Shown: positions 45,519 through 57,499 of the stretch, piece by piece
Layout of the letters: every line of letters begins with the position of its first letter
How positions within the stretch are numbered: the first letter of the stretch is position 1
Origin: Chaenocephalus aceratus
Lineage: Eukaryota > Chordata > Actinopteri > Perciformes > Channichthyidae
NCBI GenBank assembly: GCA_023974075.1
Contig: CM043793.1
Coordinates: 2,702,501 to 2,766,500, forward strand
Reading direction: 5' to 3'
DNA length: 64,000 nucleotides
Program-made: the position numbers and the translations under genes
Notes under the pieces: model-generated
Told to the model about the DNA's origin: nothing
The model's database searches: none
The model's input: only the letters and a program-made list of their open reading frames with translations

Positions 45519-47446
45519 TAACAAATGTTAAAAAACAAATTAAACTGGGTTAGTATTGAGTGAGAGCTCCGCACTGTTGAGGTACCTCCACTAAAAGTGA
45601 TTTTCTAGCCACTGACAGGGACGGCCTACATTGTTATTACATAACATTTTATTTAGGTTTTCAGTCTAACGACGGTTGGTCACTTTTTACCAGAGCAGAT
45701 TATTCTTGAGATAACAGATCAACGCATATGAAAGCATCGACTGCTGAATTCTACCTTATTTGACCCTGCAGCTGCATTCACATGATGCAGGGTAAAGATC
45801 AGAGGACAGTTGTATGTTGCGAGCAGGGGGGGTAACCATAGGAACAAAACATTCAGCTGCAACCCAAGGGACTTGGGAGCAAATAAAAACATGGTTCAAA
45901 AACAGGATTAAAGGTGAAAAGCAGATTTAACTTTCATATCTTTCAGCCTCGGCATACATAAAAGTACTTTGTAGCAAAGTAACACGGCTCGAGAAGCTGA
46001 CACAATATACGATAAGAATATATTGATATATATTGTCACTAATTTGCTCCATTATTTTTACACCGCCGTGGTTTACTGCTAAGAGACAAAAAGGTCAAAC
46101 AAGAAATAATTGCCAAAAGAGGACGAATAAAACATCAGATATTATGTTAATCTATAAGAATACATTAAAGCTACACGTTAACTTAATACAGAACGGTATT
46201 TATAGTCAGATCTACTCATGCCTTACACGGGCAGTGATATTCTAAGCCTGTTATTTTAATCATTCACAGTTTTTTTTTTGCCAGCTGTCCCTCCTGCTTT
46301 TGGCAGCTGCAACTGTGTTTCCTTCAGGCTCAATGATGTGTTCTTCGTATCTGTAATATTATAGTTTGCTTTGCATTAGTCAAATATGCTGCTCTGCTTA
46401 GAGTGGTAGGACTTGTCCATGTTTGGGATTGGTCAATTTCGCTCTCTGCATACAGACAAGTTTGTTCTCTCAGCTTAATATCGCTCCAATCAAATCCCCA
46501 ACGGTTCATTCCAACAACAAAAAAGCTGTGTTCAATACGACTTGCTGATTTATCAAATATCACTTTTTCTACATTGAAATCTTCTGCTGAGGTATTCCAA
46601 TGAAGCTTCAAAAATCTTTCGTCATATTTAATGACATCTTCCTAAATCCTCGAACCAAATCCTTGACTTGAATAACGTTTCTTAAATGAGTTGGTGTTCT
46701 TTATTAAATCAGCGTTCTATAAATTGGTAGAACTCATCAGTTATGTAAGATGCCAGCCACCTTTTGTGCAGAAGGGAAAGCAATAGTTTGGCCGTAGTGA
46801 GGGCTCGACCTCAGTAAATATGAATTCAAGCTTCAAAGGTCCTAGAAAGACAAGCTGTGAAAACATAATATCTATATTTTTACATGAACTCAAATAGATT
46901 TATTGGACATTTTTGGATAACACCGAAACTAAAAAAGGGCTCAATGTAAAATCCTCAGGCTCAATTTCACTCCCCCCTCAGATGCTCTGCGCTGAAAAAA
47001 CTGAAACTTTAATTAAATGTATTAGGTCAACAGATTAGGATAGTTGAAAACAATAATATGAAGTTTAAATGAAATATATTAGGTTCAACTTAATATTGTT
47101 GATTTCAACTAACCTAATACAGTTATGTGAAATATGTTGACATAATTGTATTAAAGTCAACATTTCAGTGTGTTTCTATAAATATAATAAGGATAAAGAA
47201 AATGTATTTACTTTATCTTTCCCATGATCCATCATTTTTTCTTTTTCTTTTTCTTTTTAAACCTGCCGAAGGACTCCTTCTGTAATCTAGCAAGAGACGA
47301 TTTAAATATTCAGCCGTACATCAATAATCTTTTGATACCTCTTTCTGTACCCACACTCAACTCTCACGCAGAAATCAAGTCACCTCACGTCAGATTTAAG
47401 AACCGGAGCCCGTCAGGGACCAAACTAGCTCAGCTAAAAACACTTA

Positions 47447-48003
47447 TACCTCATTCACACCAACCGTGTTTCAGAGCCGGTTCGGAGCTGGAGCTTGGAA
47501 AGCACCAGGTTTTCCTGTTCACACCGCAGCGGAGCAGCCTCTTAGCTCCGGAATCCGGTTCCTTTCAAGCACCAACAAATTGTCCAGCCAGAGCAAAAGC
47601 ACTGCATACGTCACGCTTACGTCGAGGCGGGGGCAGGGGCGGGATCAACTCCTGAACAACAACAAGAAGCCCGCGTTGTATCCAGCTTGTACACAACGAT
47701 GGAGAAACGTAACACGCAGCAGTGGTCCACTGAAGAGACCAGCTACCTGCTGGGAATCTGGTCTTCTGAAGAGGTACAGAGGAAGCTGGAGCACAATCGG
47801 CCATTGTTGTTGTTGTTGTCGATGTCAGCTGTGAGGGTTTTCTGCACGGTTTGGCTTTATGAAGCAGGCACGCAAACGGTTACGGTTACGTCACGATGAC
47901 TCAATGACGCAGCACCGGTCGGACTCTGGGCGGTGTGAAAAGAGCCAGAGCTAAACCGAAGAACCGGTTCTGAACCGGAAGTTGCGTTGGTGTGAATGAG
48001 GTA
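47447..48003. mobile_element. Harbinger-type MITE with Myb/SANT remnant
   Basis: Perfect 18-bp inverted ends TACCTCATTCACACCAAC and GTTGGTGTGAATGAGGTA, with sub-terminal CCGGTTC motifs on both sides. From the Met at 47699 an ORF reads MEKRNTQQWSTEETSYLLGI then WSSEEVQRKLE, a Myb/SANT-like first helix as in Harbinger accessory proteins, then decays. No transposase. Confidence 0.75.
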
Positions 48004-50245
48004 TCTGAGGACGCACATCGACGGGGCTAACTGGCCGCAGCACTCTTACTCAATACTGGACCAGACTAGATGAAATGTTGTCCTCATTTGTCACGATAGC
48101 CCTATTAGCACAGGACTATTGTGACCTGGGGACTTCTAGTAGTTTGTAATGAGTGCAGAGATCATCTGTGATCATAACCCCCGAGTCTGCCACGTTTGAA
48201 TTGGTCAATTAAATTAAATGTCACCTAAAATTGCCGACCTTATTTTATTTCTGTTAGTTCTGTGTGTGTTGACATAGATTTATTTTTGCAATATATTTTT
48301 TCCCATGTTGTTTATTGGGTCCATCTGAAATACTGGTCCTGTGTGAACCAGGTTTCAGATACACACACAGTAAAAAACTGAGACGAGATTGAAAAATACA
48401 GAAGTTTTCCTTTAACCAGACCCCCCCCCCCCCCCGTCACTGCTGATCATCCAGCAGCTTTTACACTTCTCTTCCTCCCAGCAGGTTTCAGTTAATTCCT
48501 ACCAGTCAGATTAATTTAATGTTGAGCAGAGACGGGATGTGAGTTGTGATGAATGAGCGGCGTGGTCCTTTAAAGGCAGAGTGTTTCTGGTCCACACGTT
48601 TTAAATGTAAAGGTATAAAAAGTAGAAAATTAGCTTTAAAGGAGCATCTGTTCTGTCTGACATTTTTTGTTGTTTTTCATCTGAGATATGTGGAGACACT
48701 GAAGGCACCATTTACACCCAGCAACAGCGACCAACCTTTTTGATGTTTATTTAGTATCCTCCCACCATTGATTGTTACTGTTGTCATGGATTTGAAGTTT
48801 CATCTTAAATACAGAACTGCCAATAAGTACAGTTTTTTTTTTCTTCTAAATGTCGGATGTTATTCTTTTATACATGACGGATAACATGAGAATATTTTTT
48901 GTAGAACAACAATGTTAAAATGTTCTTTAAAAACAACCAATCAATTCATTTGTTTTTCACATTTGAACCATCGATTCAAACAGGAAGTTCTATCCATCCC
49001 TTCACTCAATCACTCGGTGTATTGTTTAGCTGTTGTGTGACTGAAACAGTAAGTTAATCAACTGTTCAATTGTCAGCAACCATTTAGATAAATGTTCCAT
49101 TTACCCAAAATGTCTAGGCGGTATCTCCGAAAAGCTTGTTTTTTTCAACATACAGTCCAAATTATAATAACCTTTAATTTCTTCAAAATGTTTTGTCATG
49201 TAGTCGTTATTTAAGTGAATCGGCCAATTGCGTTTCATATCTGCTTGTATCCAAATTTCCCTGGCAACGCAACCGCAACGTTTTGTGATGCCAAACCAGG
49301 CCAGCGGCGTAAATGAAGGGAAGGAGGCTCCTCCGTTGCTTCACACACCCATCTGCCGATACATTTTGATCTCCAAAGTAGATTAGAAATCCGACAGACT
49401 CATTATGTGAAAACAATACCAGCGTCATGGTTAGTAAATCCGCATTAATAGGATTTAAAGAAAGGTAGAATGGATCACACGACACGTTGAGTTGCTGAGT
49501 GTAAATGAGTGTTAAGGGACATCTGGATAGACATCTCTCAGTATAAAGCTTTTGTAAAAGTTGTCAGGTGAACTTTTAACCTGGAGGGTCGTTGGTGTTC
49601 TCACTCCTGCAGTCAAGTCTTTTTGTCTATCGAGCAACTTTTGTTGCCACATTCGTTTTGACAACCTTCACGGAGAACGGTGATGTTAACAGCGGAAGAA
49701 ACATATGTGACAAAAAGCTCGGAAAGTTTCTGTTAATGCCTAGAACTGTTGCTCTGAGATTACAGAGCTGCCCCAAGAGCCGTTTGTTATGTTCGAGTTA
49801 CTGAGGGTCATCTTCATCCTCCTCCTCCTCCTCCTCATCTTGTTTGTTGTGAAGTGACTACAGTCCTGACAGTTGTGGTGTCTCCATGTCTCAAAAATAA
49901 ATCTGGACATGATCACACTGTATGATTTAGTAATAATGTCAATGACAAACCATTTGTAATAAACACACACTGGAAAGACACACAGTGGCTATTTTAATAG
50001 TCGGTTATGCATAAGCTGAATGAAATGTTTGCGAAGAAGTCTGGAGGAAAAAACATGAAAAATAATCAAAAGAAAGATTACATTTAAAATCGGTTATTAA
50101 TCCCATGCTGAAATATAAAACATTACAGCAGCAGAGGTATTAGCTAGAATTTGCTAGAATTATTTTAAACCAGCAGAAATACCAAATATGATCCAGTTCT
50201 AGCTTCTCATATGTGCTGCTTTTCTCTGTTTTGTATCACAATAAA

Positions 50246-51468
50246 TTAATATCTTTGTATGTTGGTGTTGGTCGAACAAGACATTTGATTGTGAACATTG
50301 TGATGTTCAGTGTTTTACAACGCTTTACAAAAACATTTTGGTTGACACTTGTTGACGTTCAGTATTTAAAAAGTCGATGATGGCAAAGTTAGGCTGTTTC
50401 ATGATTGTGTTTTTCCCCCTATATTTAAGTTAGCCATGTTAGCTAGCTTAGAGCAGATCTGCAATAATATCAGCAGGAATCATGTGATCACATTGGTCAA
50501 ATAAGCCAATAAAACTTACATTTTAAGTATGTTTCCAACAACAGGGACAGTTGGTCAACTTTATAATCCCTGAATATCAACAACGCTCTGTGCGACACTT
50601 TTTAGTGTCCCATGGTTTCCGATGGGTTTTGAGATGAGCGTTTTTTTTTATTTGCAGCGTTTGGTTTATGCAGCTTTTTAGTAAAGGCTGCTCATGTTTC
50701 CTCAAGTTGATGCATTTTTTCTAAATCCTGCTCGTGTTTTGGCACTTTCGTGTTTTATAATTTGCATTATTTTTGAAATTGCAGTATGTGTTTTGGGCCG
50801 TTGCACAAAGGTGCCCCTTTTGGCCACCGTATTTGATGACTTTCTAAAGACTAAATGAATAATAGTTCAAACATTTATAAAGATATATATGACTTTATGA
50901 CTGAATATCAAGGCAGGAAATCAAGATTTATTTAAAAAATAATAATAAAGTAGAACATCTAGTAAATGCACAATTATGACGCACATCTTACAAACATTTG
51001 TATTGACAGGTGAAATTAGCACATGCAGAGAAATACAGATAAGATAAATAGATGACTTTATAATTGGAAAACTACACATTAACACCAGCAAAAAACCATA
51101 GATGAGAATAGTTATATTAGAACAAGAATAACATAAAAAAAAAGGCTGAATCAATACTCCAACTCTACTTGTGATACATTGATAGATATATTTAGGAGTC
51201 GTCGGCTACTTTAGTAATACCAGCAGAACATTCAAAAATGAAGGCAGCTGCAAAAACTAAAGTACTTATTGAATAAAGAGCTTAACAAATCACTGATAAA
51301 CAACTACAATCAATATAGTTGGAATAAGTATAACTCTATAAAGTGCAGTGCAGCAGTAGAAAAGTTAAACCTGGTTAGGTGAACATATGGCAGGTTGTGC
51401 CAGTAGTAGTAGTAAAAGTGAATAATATAAAAATAATTACAAGGGTGGATCTACTGGTTGGCTACACG
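50246..51468. other. AT-rich intergenic stretch
   Basis: No ORF with a recognisable family and no clear repeat was seen. Confidence 0.5.
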
Positions 51469-52270
51469 CAGGGGTTCCCAAATTGCCATGCCAAGGACCC
51501 CCATATAGCATTTTCGTCTGGCGGGGACATTATGATGGAAAATATGACAAATTAATCATACAGCTTAATACATTTTCTTAATATATATTTGTATTAATAA
51601 TTAATAATCAGTTATTCTTCTAAAAAATGTTTGTATTTATCTTTTGTTTGTCATTCATTACATTGATTGTGTCTTCTGTTATAAACATTCTTAAAACAAT
51701 ATTAAACGGTAATATCAACAGTAAACATATTTTTAAAGCATTTTTAAAGTGATTTCTGTCTTTATAATATTATATAATTTTGAACAGTAATATGAACAAT
51801 TCAAATATATTTTTAGCATTTTGAAAGCTACTTATGCCTTAATAATATTATATATAATATTCAACAGTAATATTAACAGTAAACATATTTATATTCATAT
51901 ATATAAACATCAATATGTGCTTCATCCGTGCTCTCATCCAGCTGCAGAGCAAAATATTCACTAGCTCTCACTTGCTCCAAAAGCTGAGCAGATACTCAGT
52001 TTCACGCTCAGTAGGCAGCTCGATTCTGATTGGCTTGAAGGGCGGTCATGAGATTTAAAAACAATAAAATAAAATATAATAAATAAAAAATATTAAAAGA
52101 TAGGCATCAAAGGAGGACACATAGATTGATAGATATACAATTATTAATAACATCTAAAAAAAAAAAATGTAACTTTAAAAAAAAAAAAAAGATTCCCCTT
52201 TCCCTCAAACTTTGCGTGACCCCCCTGGCGGCCCCCCGGGGGGTCGGGGCCCCCACTTTGAAAAACACTG
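51469..52270. mobile_element. hAT MITE (802 bp)
   Basis: Starts CAGGGGTTCCCAAA and ends TTTGAAAAACACTG, inverted hAT-type ends with CA...TG borders. Flanks GGCTACAC and GGCTACAG indicate an imperfect 8-bp duplication. A G/C-rich run sits inside the right end. No ORF. Confidence 0.75.
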
Positions 52271-52364
52271 GGCTACAGTTTACATCTTTTAATAGCTATG
52301 CTTTAAGGTTCACCTCTAAAATCTACAATCCAATATCACAGCTCAGTGAATATTTAGTTCACCA

Positions 52365-55290
52365 CTTTTTTGGGTTCAATCTTTAAAGCAACTTCCGCCC
52401 TAATCAAAAATACCAAATATTTAATCCTTTTCAGGATTTTAACCCTTTAAATGCCATTTTTAATAAATTAAATCCCTGTTGTTTTTCATGATAAAAACAG
52501 AGAAAATGTGTTATTTTCCATATAATACATATCTGGGGACTGGCTTTTTTTTAATCACAGTCTTGGAAATGTCAAAGATTAGCAACAACATGGATTTGTA
52601 TGCATTATTAGTTTTTGTACAGAATCAGATTAAACAAAACAATCCCTAATTAGTCATTTGGGACATTTGGAATGTCCACTTCCAAAAACTGCTATAAAAT
52701 GATAACAAATTATTATTATTTTTGTTACTTTTTGGCGTTAAACCTTTCGATCAACTTCAGTGCTGATCAAAAATACCAAATATTGAATTATCAGGATTTT
52801 AACCCTTTAATTGCCCGTTTGAAAACATGTCGCGTTTTTTAAGAAAAACATGCACAAAAGGGCAGTTATTTTCCATACAGATGTTTGGGCGGTCAGCTTT
52901 TCTTTTTTTTATCACAGTCTTGGATATGTCAAAGATTAGGATTTTAACCCTTTAAAATGCCATTTTGAATACATTAAATCGCTGTTGTTTTTCATGATAA
53001 AAACAGTGAAAATATCTGGGGACTGACTGTTTTTTATCAAACTCTTGGATATGTCAAAGATTAGCAACAAAATAGATTTTGATGCATTATTAGTTTTTGC
53101 ACAGAATTAGATTAAAGGTGGAGTAGGTAATTTTGAAGAAACCAGCTCAAGTGCGCTAGAATTTTTAAATACACAACCGGAAAGAATCTGCCACTTCCTT
53201 ACAGAGCCCCTCCTCCAACTCACACGCACGCGCACCTGACCAATGAGGGCACGAGATAAGTTTGTGCACAGATGGAAGGCTGACAGGCAGGTAGGCCATC
53301 CAGTTATTTTAACCGGGCCGGCTCAGATGATTGGTCGTGCTTTTTACAGTACCACGGCTTCCACAGATGACATTTTTTTATGTCATAGATATTCATTACT
53401 ATCGGGATGTTAAGAGCATTCCATGGAATATAACAAAAAGTGTATCTCGAGCCGGTTTCTCAAACAGTCCCCCCTCATGGATCCATATCAATTTGCTTAC
53501 AGAACCAACAGATCCGTTGATGACGCTGTCAACCTGGCAATCCATCACACTCTACAACACCTGGAATCCCCCAACACCTACGCCCGCATCTTGTTCCTGG
53601 ACTTCAGCTCCGCTTTCAACACCATCAACCCGGAAAAAACTCTTCAATAAACTAATGGACATGAACACTGACCCCTGCATCTGTCACTGGGTCCACAGCT
53701 TCCTCTGGAACAGACAACAACGGGTCAAAATAAATAACTCCACATCTCTCCCTCTGCACCTCAGTACAGGAGCTCCACAAGGCTGCGTCCTCTCCCCCTT
53801 GTTATTCTCACTCGACACAAACCAACTCACATCCCAGCACCCCACAGTCAACATATATAAATACGCAGATGACACAACAATAACAGGACTCATCTCAAAT
53901 AATAATGAAACACAATACCTCACTCAGATCCATCAAGCAGTCACCTGGTGCTCAGAAACAACCTCCTACTAACACAGCAAAAACCCAAGAAATAATCATC
54001 GACTTCAGGCGAAAGCCACAGCCCAAATCACCTCTATCTATCTCCGGCACACTCATTTCCACCACAGAATCACTCGAATGTCTTGGCACTCACATAAGCA
54101 ATAACCTCAAATGGAAGACCAACACAGACCACATCTACAAAAAAGCCAACCAAAGGCTATTCTTTCTGCGGCAGCTCAAGAAATACAGAGTGAGGAAACA
54201 TCTCCTAATCCAGTTCTACACAGCCATCCTCCAAAGCATCCTCACTTCATCCATCACCGTCTGGTACAGCAGTTCAGACAACCTCTCCCGGAATAAACTT
54301 CAACGTATCATCAATAAAGCATCACAAATCACCGGCAGTCCCCTTCCATCACTCGAATCACTTCACCGCCAACGAACTGTCACAAGGGCAAAGAAAATCA
54401 TTTCTGACCCCTCCCACCCAGGTCACCATGTCTTCCAACTTCTGCCCTCAGGGAGGCGCTACAGGTCACTGTCCGCCAAAACCGCTCGCTTCAAAAACAG
54501 CTTCTTCCCCTTTGCAATACGGACACTATGGACTCTGTCTAAATAACCCCAATGAACAATAATAATCCACCACACCTTGAATTTTAAATTATGATATGTC
54601 TTTGCCCTGTGCTGTGTGTTGTACTTTTTATTGTCTGTTTATTGTATGTTGAACTGTATGGAACAAGCTGTAATACTCTGCACTGAACACGAATTCCACC
54701 AGCCTGGCTGTGTGGTCATTAAAGATTCTAATCTAATCTAATCTTTAAAAAATCTCTAATAGCCACTCGTGGACAAAAATGTCCCATTCACTCCCATTAT
54801 AACCACATATTTTGATCTCTCCGCCATACCGGTATATAATCATGCATTTTGTAATTTGGGGGTTTTATTTTGGAGGAAACGCAACATGTCTTCAAACTGG
54901 CAATTAAAGGGTAAAAATCCTGAAAATAATTAAAAATTTGGTATTTTTGATCAGGACTGAAGTTGATTGAAAGATTTATATTTTTTAAATATATTAATCT
55001 GTTATCACTTTATAGCAGTTTTGGATCGTGGTCGTTTTTGTCCCGAATGACTAATTAGGGATTTTTTTTTGTTTAATCTGATTCTGTGCAAAAACTAATA
55101 ATGCACCAAAATCTATTTTGTTGATATTTTCACTGTTTTTATCATGAAAAACAACAGGGATTTAATGTATTCAAAATTGCATTTAAGGGTTAAAATCCTG
55201 AAAATGATTACATATTTGGTATTTTTGATTAAGGCTAAAGTTGCTTTAAAGATTGAACCCAAAAAAGTGGCGAAAAAAATATTTTAATAT
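52365..55290. repeat. inverted-repeat unit with internal tandem copies, split by a LINE
   Basis: Left arm (52365-53110) and right arm (54820-55280) are inverted: TTGGGTTCAATCTTTAAAGC and AGTTGCTTTAAAGATTGAAC near the outer ends. In the left arm a segment with CAGGATTTTAACCCTTTAA and TTTTTCATGATAAAAACAG recurs about three times (52430, 52800, 52940). Between the arms lie a repeat (53105-53350) and a LINE (53420-54760). Non-coding apart from the LINE. Confidence 0.7.
53420..54760 (+). mobile_element. Rex/CR1-like LINE, 5'-truncated, with frame breaks
   Basis: The reverse transcriptase is in pieces: 53423-53650 (DPYQFAYRTNRSVDDAVNLA, RILFLDFSSAFNTI), 53331-53972 frame (GAPQGCVLSPLLFSL, YKYADDTTITG) and 53905-54546 (EIIIDFRRKPQPKSP, LGTHISNNLKWKT, RLFFLRQLKKYRVRKH, LLPSGRRYRSLSAKTARFKN). 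The tail is CATTAAAGATTCTAATC with repeated TAATC units. Frameshifts near 53640 and 53950 make it inactive. The clade name (Rex1/Babar or a CR1 relative) is from motif resemblance. Confidence 0.85.
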
Positions 55291-55724
55291 GTTTTTATTT
55301 AAGTTTTTTGCAGTGGATATTTTTGTCCCGAATGGTGAATTAGGGTAGTTTTCACAGTGAATTTGAAAAAATTTAATTGGAATTCCAAAATATCATGCCA
55401 AAGTTATTGCCAAATGAAATGTGAAAAACGTCTGGTTTTAAAGACAAAACTAACTTTAGACATGGTGAACTTTCCGTGATAACGTTTTTTATGCGGAGAA
55501 CCGGACGAACCGCGCCCTGACCGCGGGGTCGCGCATTCACATTTTTCCCCTGATAGTGGGAGCGAGCGCTGACTTCGGGACTGTCCGCTCACCCCTTCGC
55601 GTGCGCTGCTAGTATTGGACGCCCCTGCTGTCAATTATCCGTGGCGCGCGTTGCTCTGGTCCTGGGGAGAGGAGGTTTTCGTCACCCTGACAAAGAAACG
55701 GGGGTGGTGTCTAAGCAAACCTAT

Positions 55725-55985
55725 AGGTTACTTACGTAACCCCAGGCCTCAGAGTAACATGAAGTGAGATGTCTCACTATCATCCTCATCGCGGAGCAAA
55801 CAGAAGCATCAATCTCATTACGCCAATCCTGATTGGCTGGTGATCTTGACGTCATGCGTCATTCAAAATAAGCACCTCTTCTCGCTTCACCATAGCAAGG
55901 AGGGCCGTCTGGTGAGACATCTCAGTGAGATGATCTCACTTTATGTTACTCTGAGGAATGGGGTTACGTAAGTAACCTATAGTTC
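55725..55985. repeat. DIRS terminal inverted sequences
   Basis: TATAGGTTACTTACGTAACC (55731 on) and GGTTACGTAAGTAACCTATA (up to 55982) form an inverted pair. Each is followed inwards by a CTCAGAGTAACAT-type and GTGAGAT-type motif. Fish DIRS elements carry inverted terminal sequences of this kind; the arrangement here, with both halves at one end, may include a solo-terminus rearrangement. Confidence 0.6.
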
Positions 55986-56081
55986 TCATTCATAACACTC
56001 CGTTCGATGTCTCACTATGGGATATTGTAGCTCCCGTATTGCCAGACGAGCTTATCTCGAAGATCACCGATCAACCAGAAT

Positions 56082-57122
56082 TTAACAGGTGGAGTCCCGA
56101 CTCAACAAGGTGCCCAGCACTGCTCGGGCCACGCTTGGAGCGGAGACGTCCAGCCTGTAAAAGCGGACAAAAGTGAGCGGCGAAGACCAGCTTGCCGCTG
56201 CACAGATGTCTTGGATGGAAACACCCTTGAACAAAGCCCAGGATGTAGCCAGGCCCCGAGTCGAGTGAGCCCGCAGACCCGAAGGTGCTTGCAGATTCTG
56301 ACTCGTATAGGCCAAAGCAATCGCCTCCACGATCCAGTGCGAGAGCCGTTGCTTGGTAACAGGTATACCCTTGTGAGGATTAGCCCAGGACACGAAGAGT
56401 TGGTCATTAAGACGAAGCTTCTTTGATCTGTCCATATATGTGTGTAAAGCCCGGACTGGACACAATAGATCCTGCTGCTGCTCCCCGGAGGAAACCAGCT
56501 GCGGAGGAAATGCCTCACTGTCAATCGGGGTACACGAACCAACCACCTTTGGTGTAAAGGCAGGGTTGGGCTTCAACAACACTCTCGTTTGCCCTGGGGC
56601 GAACTGAGTGCATGAGGGATGTACAGACAGTGCATGGATATCACTGACCCGTTTAGCGGATGCCAGGGCCAGTAACAGCACTGTCTTGAGTGACAGATGT
56701 TTCATGTCAGCTCCTTCCAGGGGTTCAAATGGGGTCATTCTGAGCCCATTTAAAACTACTGCCAGGTCCCATAAGGGCACCAGCGACCTGGAGACAGGGA
56801 GGAGCCTGCGCGCTCCCTTCATAAAACGGCAAACCAAAGGGTGTTGGCTAGCCGTCTTACCCTCAAAGCCCACGTGGCATGCAGCAATAGCAGCCAGGTA
56901 CACCTTGATCGTGGAGAAAGCTCTGTGTTTATCGATCAAGTCCTGTAGGAATGATAAAATCACCCCGACAGGACATTGAAAAGAGATGTGTCCTTCAAAC
57001 ACCCTCCACTTACAGTCGTAAAGAGACCTGGTGGAGGAAGCTCTCGCACTCTGAATAGTGTGTATCACCTTCTGAGGGAGTCCCACTGTATTCAGATTGT
57101 ACCACTCACGGGTCAGGCCCAT
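56082..57122 (-). CDS. DIRS tyrosine recombinase (integrase), intact 346-codon ORF
   Basis: Catalyses integration of the DIRS circular DNA intermediate by strand exchange instead of DDE chemistry. An uninterrupted ORF. Catalytic pattern: Arg158 (ASAKRVSD), His286-x-x-Arg289 (RAHSTRG), Trp312 in the second-His position (AASWSSP) and nucleophile Tyr322 (VRFYRLD). The N-terminal part (about 20-110) resembles the SAM-like core-binding domain (ARASSTRSLYDCKWRVFEGH). It is separated from its own RT/RNase H by the Harbinger insertion. The start codon is the first Met in frame; in an intact element the frame would overlap the RT. Confidence 0.9.
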   Translation of the reverse strand: MGLTREWYNLNTVGLPQKVIHTIQSARASSTRSLYDCKWRVFEGHISFQCPVGVILSFLQDLIDKHRAFSTIKVYLAAIAACHVGFEGKTASQHPLVCRFMKGARRLLPVSRSLVPLWDLAVVLNGLRMTPFEPLEGADMKHLSLKTVLLLALASAKRVSDIHALSVHPSCTQFAPGQTRVLLKPNPAFTPKVVGSCTPIDSEAFPPQLVSSGEQQQDLLCPVRALHTYMDRSKKLRLNDQLFVSWANPHKGIPVTKQRLSHWIVEAIALAYTSQNLQAPSGLRAHSTRGLATSWALFKGVSIQDICAAASWSSPLTFVRFYRLDVSAPSVARAVLGTLLSRDSTC

Positions 57123-57499
57123 AGTGCCCCGCGCTCTGGGCGTGGGTGAAGGATCGCCCCCCCCCCGCCTGAGACAATCTGTCCCTGCGTGGTGGGGGCT
57201 GCCATGGCTGCCCGCACAACAGCTGATATATCTCTGCCAGCCCGTACGTTGCGGGCTAGGGCGGAAACATCAGAGTAACGGCCCGTACACACTACAGGCG
57301 TCAGAAAAGCTTGAAGCTGGGCGTGTCCGAGGCTTAGCGCTTTCTCGCGCCCAAGGCGACCAACAACCAATCAGGAATCTCCCGCCCGCCTCCGGCATAC
57401 AAAGCAAAAAAAAGCCCGGCTCTTCTTCACTATTGCCAAAATGGATGCCGGTTTTGTAGCAACGGTAGCGTTGGTTTATTCATTCTATAACACATAGGT

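Larger units (their letters stand above)
44801..50245 (+). other. presumed zmiz2 3' UTR and downstream region
   Basis: AATAAA signals occur at 45882, 49896, 49958 and 50240. The last is followed by a GT-rich stretch (TTGTATGTTGGTGTTGG), so it is the best-looking poly(A) site and would give a 5.4-kb UTR. Proximal use at 45882 would exclude most of this. Two Harbinger-type MITEs lie inside. Without transcript data the end is undecided. Confidence 0.35.

Noticed and set aside
53331..54546. Host gene with reverse-transcriptase-like domain
   Set aside because: Frame breaks, the LINE-type tail with TAATC repeats and lack of introns show a retrotransposon.
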